A stretch of DNA of 64,000 nucleotides from a virus, in IMG/VR virus record IMGVR_UViG_3300031999_000008, positions 1-64,000 of that record; one strand, given 5' to 3'. The notes under the pieces are model-generated. The model was not told the DNA's origin, made no database searches, and was given only the letters and a program-made list of their open reading frames with translations. This document shows positions 32,704 to 42,154 of the stretch, piece after piece. Positions within the stretch are counted from its first letter, which is position 1; the number at the start of each line of letters is the position of its first letter. The position numbers and the translations under genes were made by a program.

Positions 32704-35700
32704 ATGGCCACCATTAAAAAAGCCCTGTTTTCTCCGGCTGTAAACGCTCAACAGCAGATGCCCAATGCTGCGGATGAGCAGCAGCTGTTCGAAGACAAGT
32801 TTGGGCAGATGGCGTATCAAGCCTTCTCGTCTAAGTTTCCCGATCTCGTAACAGAAATCGTTACGTTTAAGATCTTGGATGCAGACTTAGCCACGGGAAC
32901 GGCTGTTGGTGCGTTCATTCTCGAACAGGAGAGCGATTACGTTTACGTACCCGCTGTGTTGTCTGAAAATGAGCTTAAGCCGTTTGATTTAATGTACGTA
33001 AAAGCGAAGGATATATTTCTTCCGCTTACCAACGACTGGTTAGAAGAAGTAAAAAAGGGCACGATCTCGTCGCTCGGCGAAGGCAGCAAGCTCCCTGAAA
33101 CGGTTCCCACTGACGTGGATATCCGTAACATCGTAGTGCCGCCGACGACGGGACGGTACAGCTATGCCAGCTATAATTCGGTTTCTCCTCGGAGTCGCCT
33201 TGAGGCTCAGGCGACAGAGCCGCTGGGACGAAAACTGACCAAGATTGCAGGCGTCGGTCCTTTTCCGGGCAATGGTCAGCCTGGGATGCAATCTGACTTT
33301 AACCCGCAGCTGTGGGCGACGTTCGTTGAACAATTTCAACGCACGCAGCAACAGACTCCCGGTCAGGCTTTGGACAGCGGATCTCTCGACGTAGAGACGA
33401 TGGCCAAGATGTACAAGTCTCACACGAAGACGTGGGAGATGATGGCTGACCCGAGTGCCAATCCTTTGGCCAATGCGCAAATGCCGGGTCTTGCAGCGGA
33501 CGGGTCGGGTGCGCAAGCACAAGGTCAGATGCCGCAACAGGGGCAAGCCCCGCAACAAGCGCAGCCCCAAGCCCAAGCTCCGGGTATGCCCCCTGCCATG
33601 AAGATGGGCAGCCTTCCGGGTGAAATAGCCCAGGACTTAGTGCCTGCTGCACGGCCGCGTACAATTGGGAGTAAGCTTGAAAAAGTAATTACCAATCTTG
33701 TACGTAATGCGGGCATTGGCGCAGTCACGGGTGGTGTTGCCAACGCAGCGCATAACGAAGGTAACGACATTGGTGGCGCTGCAGCCCGTGGTGCCCTGGG
33801 CGGTACCGCCTTGGGTTTTCTTGGTGGCCATGCTGCAGAAGAATTGGCCGCGCAAACCGGAGCCAAGGCAAATCCCGAACGTCTTCAATCGTTAGGGCGT
33901 ATTACTGGCGCAATGGGCGGCGGGTATCTTGCAGGTCGTGCAAACCCTACGCAATTTTCGATGCCCAGCATGGGCGGCAACAGTGATTACGCTACGCGTT
34001 ACGCTGCCGATCACGGTGAAAACTTAAAGAGCATGTTCCGCCATGCCCAGAAAAAGAAGAAGCCGTACACCAAGCGCTTGCCGGAGTTTTTGGCAAAGGC
34101 GCCCTCCCGTGTCAAAAAGGCCTACCTAAAGGTCCTTAGTACGAATCCGGAACTGTTGAAGAAGACAGCGGAATTGTATGGCGAAGAAGCGCTTATTCAG
34201 GCGCTTTCTGAAACCAAGACCGCCAGCGGAGGCCCTGCGCCTGCCATGGGCTCGCCGGCTCGCGGCAGCTTGCGTGTTGCGGATCGCAGTACCAAGCCGG
34301 GTACATACACAGACTTTTTCGGTGAAGCCGCACCGGCCGCCTTCAAGGGCGTATTGATGCGCGGATACTATTTCGACGACACGCGCCCCAAGCTGAACTT
34401 GGCCGTGCACGTCGAAACAAAACACGACTACCAAGACACACTTGGCACGGGTATCTACCGATTGTTTACGTCGGAAGGTTCTGCCAAGAACGCTCTTGTA
34501 TTTAGCGAACCTTTTGATCTCACGAGTGACGCGCGAATTACTTTCCCGCGTAACGACTCGCGCGTTAAGCGTCCGCAAACACGCGTGCCTTTCGATGAGT
34601 TCAATAAGGAACCTAACAGCGCGCCTGGTTTCGAACGGCGTCCGTTTGCCGACGAAGACGTGGGCCGTTCGCACGACTACAGGCGTCTGGCGGTCCTGGA
34701 AAACGGGGACTTCGTTCTAACAAACAAGCTTTTTGGTGAATTAAGCACCGAAGGCGCGTTGAAGGGCTCCAAGCTCTACAACACCGTTATGAAAGATGGC
34801 ACGTCCAAGCCTTCCAAGGGTACGGGCATGTTCATCACAAAGCGTGGCGCGTCCTATCTCGGTACACTGCCTGTTGAAATCAGTGAATTGTCTACGGGCT
34901 CCAATGGAGTAATCCGCGGCAAGATTTCTAGCCAGTCGGGTTTCGGCGTAAAGAGCTTCGTAATCGATCCGCGTTCGCCCATTAACCGTCCCATGAAAAT
35001 GAAAGACGAAAGTCTTGTCATTATTCCTGCGGGCTGGCAGTGGATGAGTTTGGGCAAGCGCCTAGACAACGACAATTTCATGAGCTCAAGCACCGGCTTG
35101 AGTGACGTAGTCATGAACGCGCTTGGATCGATGGGCGTCCATGAAGCTGTCGTGCGTAATGCCGGACAGAGCATGTACGACGTTGATGGCACACGTACGC
35201 TCAACAAGAGCGCAGCGTTGCAATTAATCGCGTCTAAATACTACGTACACGCCTCTGCGGCTGAGGCAATGTTGAAAATTGCGTCACACCAGAATGTGTG
35301 CCGTGCACATATCGTTTCGCCCGAAGCGTACGGTATGCTCAAGTACCGTGTGAAGATCGCACAAGGCGAGGCGGCACCCCAGACCTCGATGGGCGGCCCG
35401 CCCGCAATGCAGCAACCGCTGCCGCCTCCGGTAGCTATGCCTCCACTTCCTGGGGCAGCGCCGGGCTTGCCTCCCGCAATGCAAAACGCTCCGGCTCCTG
35501 CGCCTGAGCCGCAAGGGCCGTCCCCCGTGGATCAAGCCTTCGGCGAAGCCATGGACGGTCTGCAACAACAAATGACCGCCCTCCAAGCACAGCTCGATGT
35601 GCTTAATACGGTGCAACAGCGTGCGCAGCAGATTGCGGGCGGCGGCGGCGCAGATGACGCAGGTGCTCCGCCGGCGGAAGACCCCAGCATGCAGGGTATG

Positions 35701-36219
35701 CCTCCCGGCATGTCACCTGACATGGGCAGTGCGCCCGACGCCGGGGCACCTCCGGCTGACCCCAATGCGCAAGCGGGCATGGACCCCAATGCGCAAGCGG
35801 GCATGGACCCCAACGACCCAAACGCGCAGGCTGCACAGCCCTCCATGCCGATCATGCGCACGGAAGAGCCGTCCTCGGATGAGATTGCCTCGCAAATTAA
35901 TCCTGCGTTCCTACAAGACGCAGCTAATTTGCATGAGACAGGCGCATTCGACGCAGGGACTATCGCCTCCCTAGCGCGTAACGGAAATATGAAGTCTGTT
36001 ACGTCGCAGTACGCCGCGTCTCTCGAAGAGAGCGTAGATGACCTGGGTCGCACCCTGCTTACGCTCTACATGCAGGAGCCTAAGCTCAAAGAACAACTAG
36101 GCGACGATACATTCCTTGACCTTGAAACCCAACTTCGGGATACCTTTCAAGGCCTCGGTAAACTCGTACTGTCTTTGACGCACAACGCTTCGATGCTCGA
36201 CCCCAATGCGATCGCCTAA
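32704..36219 (+). CDS. Large multidomain virion protein, 1171 aa
   Basis: I do not recognise the family. Residues 1-170 look like a compact beta-rich domain. A Gln/Pro-rich linker (about 265-300) is followed by a Gly/Ala membrane-like stretch (GGAAARGALGGTALGFLGGH, about 355-375), then a basic KKKKPYTKRL segment, a large folded region (about 520-880), and a second Pro/Gln-rich region with a perfect DPNAQAGM tandem repeat. The C-terminal 120 residues are helical. Size, low-complexity linkers and a hydrophobic patch fit an internal or ejected virion protein (inference). No strong SD precedes the ATG. Confidence 0.75.
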   Translation: MATIKKALFSPAVNAQQQMPNAADEQQLFEDKFGQMAYQAFSSKFPDLVTEIVTFKILDADLATGTAVGAFILEQESDYVYVPAVLSENELKPFDLMYVKAKDIFLPLTNDWLEEVKKGTISSLGEGSKLPETVPTDVDIRNIVVPPTTGRYSYASYNSVSPRSRLEAQATEPLGRKLTKIAGVGPFPGNGQPGMQSDFNPQLWATFVEQFQRTQQQTPGQALDSGSLDVETMAKMYKSHTKTWEMMADPSANPLANAQMPGLAADGSGAQAQGQMPQQGQAPQQAQPQAQAPGMPPAMKMGSLPGEIAQDLVPAARPRTIGSKLEKVITNLVRNAGIGAVTGGVANAAHNEGNDIGGAAARGALGGTALGFLGGHAAEELAAQTGAKANPERLQSLGRITGAMGGGYLAGRANPTQFSMPSMGGNSDYATRYAADHGENLKSMFRHAQKKKKPYTKRLPEFLAKAPSRVKKAYLKVLSTNPELLKKTAELYGEEALIQALSETKTASGGPAPAMGSPARGSLRVADRSTKPGTYTDFFGEAAPAAFKGVLMRGYYFDDTRPKLNLAVHVETKHDYQDTLGTGIYRLFTSEGSAKNALVFSEPFDLTSDARITFPRNDSRVKRPQTRVPFDEFNKEPNSAPGFERRPFADEDVGRSHDYRRLAVLENGDFVLTNKLFGELSTEGALKGSKLYNTVMKDGTSKPSKGTGMFITKRGASYLGTLPVEISELSTGSNGVIRGKISSQSGFGVKSFVIDPRSPINRPMKMKDESLVIIPAGWQWMSLGKRLDNDNFMSSSTGLSDVVMNALGSMGVHEAVVRNAGQSMYDVDGTRTLNKSAALQLIASKYYVHASAAEAMLKIASHQNVCRAHIVSPEAYGMLKYRVKIAQGEAAPQTSMGGPPAMQQPLPPPVAMPPLPGAAPGLPPAMQNAPAPAPEPQGPSPVDQAFGEAMDGLQQQMTALQAQLDVLNTVQQRAQQIAGGGGADDAGAPPAEDPSMQGMPPGMSPDMGSAPDAGAPPADPNAQAGMDPNAQAGMDPNDPNAQAAQPSMPIMRTEEPSSDEIASQINPAFLQDAANLHETGAFDAGTIASLARNGNMKSVTSQYAASLEESVDDLGRTLLTLYMQEPKLKEQLGDDTFLDLETQLRDTFQGLGKLVLSLTHNASMLDPNAIA
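35758..35805 (+). repeat. 24-bp tandem repeat, two perfect units
   Basis: Two exact copies of GACCCCAATGCGCAAGCGGG plus CATG, followed by a degenerate third, encode DPNAQAGM twice within the linker of the 1171-aa protein. A slippage-type coding repeat. Confidence 0.9.
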
Positions 36220-36925
36220 TCCCCGCCACCGCTATGATGCGCTAGTTAATCAGCGCAGAATACCAGAGACGAACCATGAGCGTTCTCTGTTCGTAGCGTT
36301 GCATGGTAAAGACGCCCTGGATAAGTTGAGCCCGCTCCGTCTTTGGAATCCTGATCAAGAAATAAACTCAATCCTCGACTACCCGATGTTGGTATTCCGG
36401 ACTGAGTCTATTCGCAGTATTCTCGAAGCGTTCATGATCGCTACGGATAATGACTTTTCGATATCTCAGGCCATTTCGATGCCGCCTGAAGAAGTAAATG
36501 TTTATCGAGAGTTGTTCTTCGATACATCTGTCTTCAAGACAGAACTAGAGATCATGGTCTTCATGCAGGAGATTCCTGAGGAGCACCCTTACAAGCCCTA
36601 CTACCGTATTGCCTACCACCAAGGCCTTGGCGCTTTGCAGTGGCACTTCTGTCGTAATAAGGGCGAAGTACTTGCACAGGACGTCATTAAAACGCTCATG
36701 ACCGATTCTTACTTCAGGTCCATGGAGCATCGAGGGCAGGCTATTACGGGCAAGCTCGCAAGAGAAGCTGCGAAATACGCTAAGATCTCGTTAGAGTGTG
36801 CACGAGCTCTGTTGGGTAATAACGACTTCATCAACGAAGACGCCGAGAACCTTCGTATCCGGTTTGAGGAAGCCCGCGGCAACCGTACCGTCGAAGATAT
36901 AGGCGCGGATAAGGTGGTTCACTAA
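36206..36925 (+). CDS. Hypothetical protein, 239 aa
   Basis: The ORF begins at ATG 36206, overlapping the preceding gene by 14 nt; the first 20 residues are atypical and the true start may be a later non-ATG codon. The body is a soluble alpha-helical protein (FRTESIRSILEAFMIATDN; DVIKTLMTDSYFRSMEHRG). No motif recognised. It lies in the head-core operon, 1 nt before the next gene's ATG, suggesting a head-assembly role. Confidence 0.65.
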   Translation: MRSPNPRHRYDALVNQRRIPETNHERSLFVALHGKDALDKLSPLRLWNPDQEINSILDYPMLVFRTESIRSILEAFMIATDNDFSISQAISMPPEEVNVYRELFFDTSVFKTELEIMVFMQEIPEEHPYKPYYRIAYHQGLGALQWHFCRNKGEVLAQDVIKTLMTDSYFRSMEHRGQAITGKLAREAAKYAKISLECARALLGNNDFINEDAENLRIRFEEARGNRTVEDIGADKVVH

Positions 36926-36926
36926 C

Positions 36927-37700
36927 ATGGCTCACATCACCGAGAACGACTACAAGAAGCTGGCAGAGGCCGTCTCTGACGACTTGCTGTTAAATAAAGT
37001 CGCTTTAAATGACAGCATCTCCAAGCTGGCCTCCTCGATGGACATGAGCCAGGAGCAGGTCCGCCGTCTTTGTGAAGCGTCGAATAACACGACATTCAAC
37101 AAGATGTTTCAATCCAAGGATAAGACTGCATCCGACCGCATGGTCGAATTTGATGTAGCCGACGCAAGTCGTGTCCTGGGCGGCGCTGTAAAAGAAGCTA
37201 GCGCGCACGTACCCGACGCTGGCGTAGTTTACTTGTCCGAGTACCGGACTTTGCGACCAGACGACCCAGAAGAAACTACGACCAAAGTCGCATTTGAAAT
37301 GCGTCCTGAGTCTAAGCCGAGGACCGAACAAGACCGCCGTACCTTGCGCAAGACTCTGGATCATCTTCGGCATGAAAAGATCGCAACCGAGTACATGTAC
37401 TCTGATGCACTGCATGCCATCAAAAATCAGTTCAAGCGGCTTTACCGCGATACTGATTTTCAGACATTCGAGAAACGCGCGGCGGCAATCCACGGCGCTG
37501 CTGCCCTACGTCCTTTGACTGACATGCGTGCGCAACTTCGCATGCCTGCAGTTACCTACGATTTTGACCGCATCCAAAAGACCGCGGGCTACGTAGACGA
37601 CAGTAAGATCGAGTATAAACTCATGTCAGACGCAGTTGCGCATGCTGTTAAGCTTGCGGAACTCACTCAGGGTATCTCTAAACTGGAGACTCTTGTATGA
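36927..37700 (+). CDS. K-x-A-rich helical protein, 257 aa
   Basis: Highly helical and charged, with at least ten Lys-x-Ala tripeptides (KKLAEA, NKVALN, SKLASS, DKTASD, VKEASA, TKVAFE, EKIATE, EKRAAA, QKTAGY, VKLAEL). No known family. The composition and neighbourhood (prohead protease two genes downstream) suggest a scaffold or core protein processed by that protease; this is inference. Coupled to the next gene (ATGA). Confidence 0.7.
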   Translation: MAHITENDYKKLAEAVSDDLLLNKVALNDSISKLASSMDMSQEQVRRLCEASNNTTFNKMFQSKDKTASDRMVEFDVADASRVLGGAVKEASAHVPDAGVVYLSEYRTLRPDDPEETTTKVAFEMRPESKPRTEQDRRTLRKTLDHLRHEKIATEYMYSDALHAIKNQFKRLYRDTDFQTFEKRAAAIHGAAALRPLTDMRAQLRMPAVTYDFDRIQKTAGYVDDSKIEYKLMSDAVAHAVKLAELTQGISKLETLV

Positions 37701-38326
37701 GCCGGTTTGATGAAACCGTGACGAAGATTGCCGCGTCACAGGTAAAAACGGCGTTGATCGCACAACTGCCTTCGCTGTTGAACGCTGAAGCAAAGCCTAA
37801 GCACGCTGGGCGTGCCGAGACTGCGTTAGAAAAAGAAGCAGGCATTTTTGAGCATGTTTTTGGCCACGGTAAAGAAATCTCAGGTGCTCAAACTATCGCA
37901 CGTGCTATCGCGGGTGGTGTAGGCACCGCCGCGGTTATTGGCGGTGGTACATATGCGGTTGGTCGCGCGCTAGATAAAGCAAACGCAGCCAGCGAGACGC
38001 TTACGTCGCAGCGCCAGCAAATCGGTAAGCTCAAGGGCGAACAAACTTTTCGCCACAGCTTAAATGCTAAGCTCGCGCCCATGCATGTTAAAGTGTTTGC
38101 GGCTATTAAGAAAGATCCGGTCATTGCCAAGGCGGACCACGCGCTTATTCATTCGTCTTACGAAACGATGAAGCGCTTTGCCCCGCACTTAGCCGCTGAT
38201 GAAAATGCAGCGCGTAGCTTCTTGCGTGAAAACGCAATCTACGGCACGGGTCCGAGTTACGCTTCGTTGAAGAACCTCGCCGACGCTGAGCAATCGGTTG
38301 GCAAAGCTAGCGGTCTGGGAGGCTGA
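37697..38326 (+). CDS. Helical protein with glycine-rich membrane segment, 209 aa
   Basis: The ATG overlaps the upstream stop (ATGA). Residues about 70-96 form a Gly/Ala-rich hydrophobic segment (IAGGVGTAAVIGGGTYAVG) flanked by helices. K-x-A motifs occur at the N-terminus (TKIAAS, VKTALI, EKEAGI). Its layout, KTA-rich head then hydrophobic patch, recalls proteins at 29830 and 53517. Function unknown; a virion core or membrane-interacting protein is possible. Confidence 0.7.
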   Translation: MSRFDETVTKIAASQVKTALIAQLPSLLNAEAKPKHAGRAETALEKEAGIFEHVFGHGKEISGAQTIARAIAGGVGTAAVIGGGTYAVGRALDKANAASETLTSQRQQIGKLKGEQTFRHSLNAKLAPMHVKVFAAIKKDPVIAKADHALIHSSYETMKRFAPHLAADENAARSFLRENAIYGTGPSYASLKNLADAEQSVGKASGLGG

Positions 38327-38327
38327 A

Positions 38328-39005
38328 ATGTCTTACGATGCAATCATGCATAAACTGAGCTCGGCTGAGTTGACCCTCAGCCCTCAGATGCAAGACGTGA
38401 TTCAACGCGTACGTGAGACGGGACTCCACAAGGTGGCAGCTCCGTTATACGGCGTGGATGAAGTTACGCTGAAAACAGCGGTGCAGCAGTTGAGTACTGC
38501 GTGGTTAGCGCAGCACTACAAGTACCAGAAGATTGCTTCAGGACTCGACTCGTACGCGATCGTAAATGGTGAGAAAACCGCGGGTCCTCGGGACATCTGG
38601 AATGCGGTGCAAAGCCGTTTTTTAGGTAAGGCGCCTGCCGCAGCGGAAGCTACAGGCGCCGCACATTTACCGGGCCTTGCGGATACCCTAGCCCCCACCG
38701 GTCGCGGTATCGGCATTGGCAAGCCGGTTAATAGTTTCGGAACGGGAGGCTTAGCCGCGCCCATGTCTCAAGAACAACAACTGGGCCATCAATATGCCGG
38801 CATGGTTCGCGACGTAGCCCCGCGTCTAGAAGCAGGCAACGCAATCGCTAACAAAATGCGCACTAGCGCGATTCCTCCTGAAATGCCTCCGGCTATGGCG
38901 CAAGCTCGCCAGGCAGGGCAGGCTACAGCCAAGATGTTGACTCCCGTGTCCCAATTTAGCGGATCCAAGCGAATCCTGCCTGCCAAGCCCGGACAACTGG
39001 CCTAA
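38328..39005 (+). CDS. K-x-A-rich hypothetical protein, 225 aa
   Basis: The start ATG 38328 (MSYDAIMHKLSS) has GGGAGG four bases upstream; an earlier in-frame ATG at 38298 lies inside the previous gene without SD. The N-terminal half is helical with four K-x-A tripeptides (HKVAAP, LKTAVQ, QKIASG, EKTAGP). The C-terminal half is Pro/Gly/Ala-rich and probably unstructured. It immediately precedes the prohead protease gene. Likely a head core or scaffold component (inference). Confidence 0.7.
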   Translation: MSYDAIMHKLSSAELTLSPQMQDVIQRVRETGLHKVAAPLYGVDEVTLKTAVQQLSTAWLAQHYKYQKIASGLDSYAIVNGEKTAGPRDIWNAVQSRFLGKAPAAAEATGAAHLPGLADTLAPTGRGIGIGKPVNSFGTGGLAAPMSQEQQLGHQYAGMVRDVAPRLEAGNAIANKMRTSAIPPEMPPAMAQARQAGQATAKMLTPVSQFSGSKRILPAKPGQLA

Positions 39006-39006
39006 T

Positions 39007-40860
39007 ATGTCTTACTCCAAGATCATCACATTAGACGACCATTTCTCGACCGGGGAACCCACGGTCCAGCTGGTATCTACGTGGGGTCGTGGAGGACGGC
39101 TGTTGCGGGAAGCAACTTCGCTGCACAAGATTGCCAGCACGCACAGCCCCGCTGTTGAGTATATCAAGACCGTCGCGCCTGAGCCCGGCAAGACTATTGT
39201 TCTTGTTATTGGCCTTGGTGACAATGAGACCTACGGTGCCAATCGTAATGGTGATGGTTTCCCGTCCCAGCCCGTAAAAGGCAAAATCGCTGCCGACGAA
39301 GTGCTTACTAAGCACTATCAGTCTTACGATAAAGCGCATGTATTTGAGCATCATGTAAACAGTGACCCTGCCAAAGCGATCGGACGCGTAAAGAAAGCTT
39401 TCTGGAATCCCCACATGCGTCGTGTGGAAATGGTTGAGGACTTCGATAATGCGAAGGCTCCCCATTTATTAGAAAAGATTGCCAGTGGTGAATATCCTGC
39501 GAAAAGTATGGGTTGCAGGATCAAGTACGACGTCTGCAACAATTGCGGTAACAAAGCAAAGACACGTGCTGATTATTGCGACCATCTGAAGTTCGCAATG
39601 AGCCGTATTGACCCGCACTCGGGTGTCCAGAATTCGGCCTTGAATCCCAGCCCGGATTTCTTCGACAGCTCTTGGGTCATTCGCCCTGCAGATCGTACGG
39701 GTTTCATGATGAAGAAGGTCGCCAAGGAACACCCGTACGAAATTCGTATGGGCAGTTTCGAACTCGGCGATATCATCAATGACTTATCCAGCAAATCGGC
39801 TGAATTAGGCAAAGCCGCGGATATTGAGAAAGTAATGCAAGGGGAACCTACTGCATCTGTCTCAAATCTAAAGCCTAAAGACGCTCAACTCGTAAAGAAA
39901 TACGTGAGCGAATGCGCTGATTCCTCCGATAAAGAGCCTGATCATACGCGTGCTGTAAGCATTATGATCAGTTACAAACCCTCAGAGGCTTTGGAAAGTG
40001 CTGACGAGTTAGGGCTTCCCCTCGGTCTAAAAGATATTATTCAATACTTCTTGGGTAAGATCGCTCCCGAGACAGCGGGTGCCGATAAGAAGACGTTAAA
40101 GTCGGCTAATGACCATTTGGGCCTGATCTATTCCGTCTACAGTAAGTATCCTCGTTTCTACAACGAGCTCGTTAAAGAAGCGGGCTTGGACGGAACAAGC
40201 ACGTCCAACCCCACGCTTCTAAAGAAATTGGCTGCTGAAAGCCCCACCACGGATTACTTGAAGCGTCAGGTCATGCCTGAAGCAATGTATCCCGGTCGGG
40301 CTAAAACAGATATGGTCTCGTGGACGGACCCGAACTCGGGTCAACGCTACCAGACAAATTACGGTGCGGTAGAGCAAACACACGATCCATTGATTCGAGA
40401 AGGTCTTGCACATAAGGCGCTGGCAGGCGGCGCCTTGTTAGGGACTGGCGCACTTTTAGGTGGGGCAGCTTTCGCAGCGCGTAATACCCGTATACCTAAG
40501 GCCCTAACGATTGGCGGAGGTCTCGTAGGTGCAGGTTTAGGCGCAGTAGGTATTCATAACCTGCTAGGGCCTACACCAATCGCCGGACCCAAGGTCGTAA
40601 CCGACCAGGGCGAGACTATCTCGGGCTGGACTCCGATGACTCCCAAGCATGCTGAAACCACGCTAGCTAACTTCCCGTACATCGTGAAGCGTGCGAATGA
40701 AGCTCCAACTGCTATGAATCCGCAATACGTAAACTGGTTCATTGATCAATTGAAGTTCGCTGAGATTCATGATGAACTAAGCCCGTATATCGGACCTACG
40801 CTCGACCTAGAAAAGGTTGCGCAAGCCCTCGGTACGTCGATATTAAAGCGCACCGAGTAA
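39007..40860 (+). CDS. Prohead protease, 617 aa, with zinc site and hydrophobic tail
   Basis: The N-terminal 200 residues match the phage prohead serine protease pattern: FEHHVNSDPAKAIGRV (catalytic His about 115/116, with the usual PIG-like turn) and SGEYPAKSMGCRI (nucleophile Ser167, S-M-G). C177, C180, C191 and H193 form a probable zinc site just after the active centre, not standard for this family. The remaining 400 residues are unusual: a helical region and a Gly/Ala-rich hydrophobic segment (about 475-520). Prohead proteases are usually 200-300 aa. It should mature capsid and core proteins in the head. The gene sits among the K-x-A-rich proteins. Confidence 0.75.
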   Translation: MSYSKIITLDDHFSTGEPTVQLVSTWGRGGRLLREATSLHKIASTHSPAVEYIKTVAPEPGKTIVLVIGLGDNETYGANRNGDGFPSQPVKGKIAADEVLTKHYQSYDKAHVFEHHVNSDPAKAIGRVKKAFWNPHMRRVEMVEDFDNAKAPHLLEKIASGEYPAKSMGCRIKYDVCNNCGNKAKTRADYCDHLKFAMSRIDPHSGVQNSALNPSPDFFDSSWVIRPADRTGFMMKKVAKEHPYEIRMGSFELGDIINDLSSKSAELGKAADIEKVMQGEPTASVSNLKPKDAQLVKKYVSECADSSDKEPDHTRAVSIMISYKPSEALESADELGLPLGLKDIIQYFLGKIAPETAGADKKTLKSANDHLGLIYSVYSKYPRFYNELVKEAGLDGTSTSNPTLLKKLAAESPTTDYLKRQVMPEAMYPGRAKTDMVSWTDPNSGQRYQTNYGAVEQTHDPLIREGLAHKALAGGALLGTGALLGGAAFAARNTRIPKALTIGGGLVGAGLGAVGIHNLLGPTPIAGPKVVTDQGETISGWTPMTPKHAETTLANFPYIVKRANEAPTAMNPQYVNWFIDQLKFAEIHDELSPYIGPTLDLEKVAQALGTSILKRTE

Positions 40861-40863
40861 AGC

Positions 40864-40892
40864 TTGTATTATCAAAGACTACCCCCTAAGAT
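40864..40892 (+). promoter_or_regulatory. Sigma-70-like promoter before head-core genes
   Basis: TTGTAT, 17-bp spacer, TAAGAT, followed by TAACGACG as in the repeat promoters (TATGATTAACG). It lies in the 59-bp gap between the protease gene and the gene at 40920. Confidence 0.65.
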
Positions 40893-40919
40893 TAACGACG
40901 AAACCCTTGAGAGGGATCT

Positions 40920-41495
40920 ATGGCTGACAATCAAGACGCATTCTCCCGTATTTTGAATCGCATGCAGGATGCAGATACTGGGATCACAGAAAAAACAGCA
41001 GCTGCGGAGCCTGAGGCACCTAATGCCGCTGCGCGCATGTTGTCAACCGTGCGCACCATCTCAAGCGCGGTGAAGACCGCGTCGGTTGCGCCTAGTACAC
41101 CTGCCACTCCCGTGGCGAGCCTGGAGCGTATGGCTAAAGAAGCACAAGCTGCGGAGCAGGATCAGTTGCTCAAGCAAGCTCAGTTTATGGGCGCCGCTGT
41201 TGCTGATGGGTTCATGGAGCGTTTTGCCCAATACGACACCGCTCTTACGAGTCAGGGCGTAAAGACGGCCGCTACGTTGCCTGCCAATAACGCCGAGTCC
41301 GAGGCGGTGTTGCAAAAGGTAGCGGAAGCTGCGTATAGCCAGGCTGTCCAAGACATGGAGAAGCAGGCCGCCGCTGAGTACGAGCAGGGTTACAACGACC
41401 AGCTCCAAGAGATTCACAAGATTGCGTCCGACGTGCATTACATCGGACAGCAGACTGCGAACCACCTCGTTCAAGAGGCGCGTAGCAGCAAATGA
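40920..41495 (+). CDS. K-x-A-rich scaffold-like protein, 191 aa
   Basis: A helical, Ala/Glu/Gln-rich protein with eight Lys-x-Ala tripeptides (EKTAAA, VKTASV, AKEAQA, LKQAQF, VKTAAT, QKVAEA, EKQAAA, HKIASD). Low complexity and high helicity, directly after the protease and before the capsid genes, is the usual place and look of a scaffolding or core protein. No homology recognised. RBS GAGAGGGA precedes the ATG; the stop overlaps the next start. Confidence 0.7.
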   Translation: MADNQDAFSRILNRMQDADTGITEKTAAAEPEAPNAAARMLSTVRTISSAVKTASVAPSTPATPVASLERMAKEAQAAEQDQLLKQAQFMGAAVADGFMERFAQYDTALTSQGVKTAATLPANNAESEAVLQKVAEAAYSQAVQDMEKQAAAEYEQGYNDQLQEIHKIASDVHYIGQQTANHLVQEARSSK

Positions 41496-42154
41496 GCCGC
41501 TTCGTAAACATCGGTGAGCTGGCAGATCAGGTGCTTGAGTCCGTACGTACGGAAACACGCGCCAAGACTGCATCTGCTCAGGCACCTATACGTAATTACG
41601 TGCCTGTTGCCCGTGAATTACGGAAGCTTGCCGCTGATTTACGCGAAGCAGGCCCTGACGACGACGTAGGCGAGGCTGATATGGCCGCGCTTATGCAAGA
41701 TCCCGAAGTAATGCAATTAATGCAAGAACTCGAAGCCAATCCCGAGTTATTGCAGCAATTGCTTGAACAAGGTGCGGGCGGTCCTGAAGGACAAGAGCTT
41801 GCGGCAGGTGCTGCAGGGGCTCCCGACGGGGACATGCCTTCTCCCGAAATGCTGCCTTCGGGCGCACATCCTGGGATGGACCCCGAAGCTGCCTCCGGCA
41901 TGCCTCCCGGTGCCATGGGCGCTCCGCCGCCTGCTTCGCATCAAGAGCACGAAGAAAAGCCCCCGCACCACGGTCAGCCTGAAAAGGATGACCAAGGAAT
42001 TCCCCCGGGGTTGAAAGCAGCGAGTGAAATTCGTAAGATCGCTGCGCAATTAAAGACACACAACGAACACTCGAAGAAGGTTCGTTTGGTGAAGGCCGCT
42101 CAGATGCTAAACGCCGCGACCGGCCTCAAGCATCTCACCGAGGGTTTCAAATGA
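41492..42154 (+). CDS. Scaffold-like protein with acidic Pro/Gly region, 220 aa
   Basis: ATGA overlap with the previous gene. The N-terminus carries AKTASA and RKLAAD; an acidic Glu/Gln/Leu helix follows (QDPEVMQLMQELEANPELLQ), then a Pro/Gly/Met-rich disordered stretch with repeated PEMLPSG/PGMDPE-like units and a His/Lys-rich KPPHHGQPEK, then a basic C-terminal helix with KAASEIRKIAAQL. This architecture is common for scaffolding proteins. Function inferred from position. Confidence 0.7.
   Translation: MSRFVNIGELADQVLESVRTETRAKTASAQAPIRNYVPVARELRKLAADLREAGPDDDVGEADMAALMQDPEVMQLMQELEANPELLQQLLEQGAGGPEGQELAAGAAGAPDGDMPSPEMLPSGAHPGMDPEAASGMPPGAMGAPPPASHQEHEEKPPHHGQPEKDDQGIPPGLKAASEIRKIAAQLKTHNEHSKKVRLVKAAQMLNAATGLKHLTEGFK

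Noticed and set aside
35758-35830. Tandem repeats as CRISPR or origin iterons
   Set aside because: Only two perfect 24-bp units with no spacers, in frame inside a coding linker; simple coding slippage explains it.
36233-36238. TATGAT as a promoter for the 36206 gene
   Set aside because: It resembles the -10 boxes elsewhere, but no TTG-type -35 lies 16-18 bp upstream and it falls after the best start codon.
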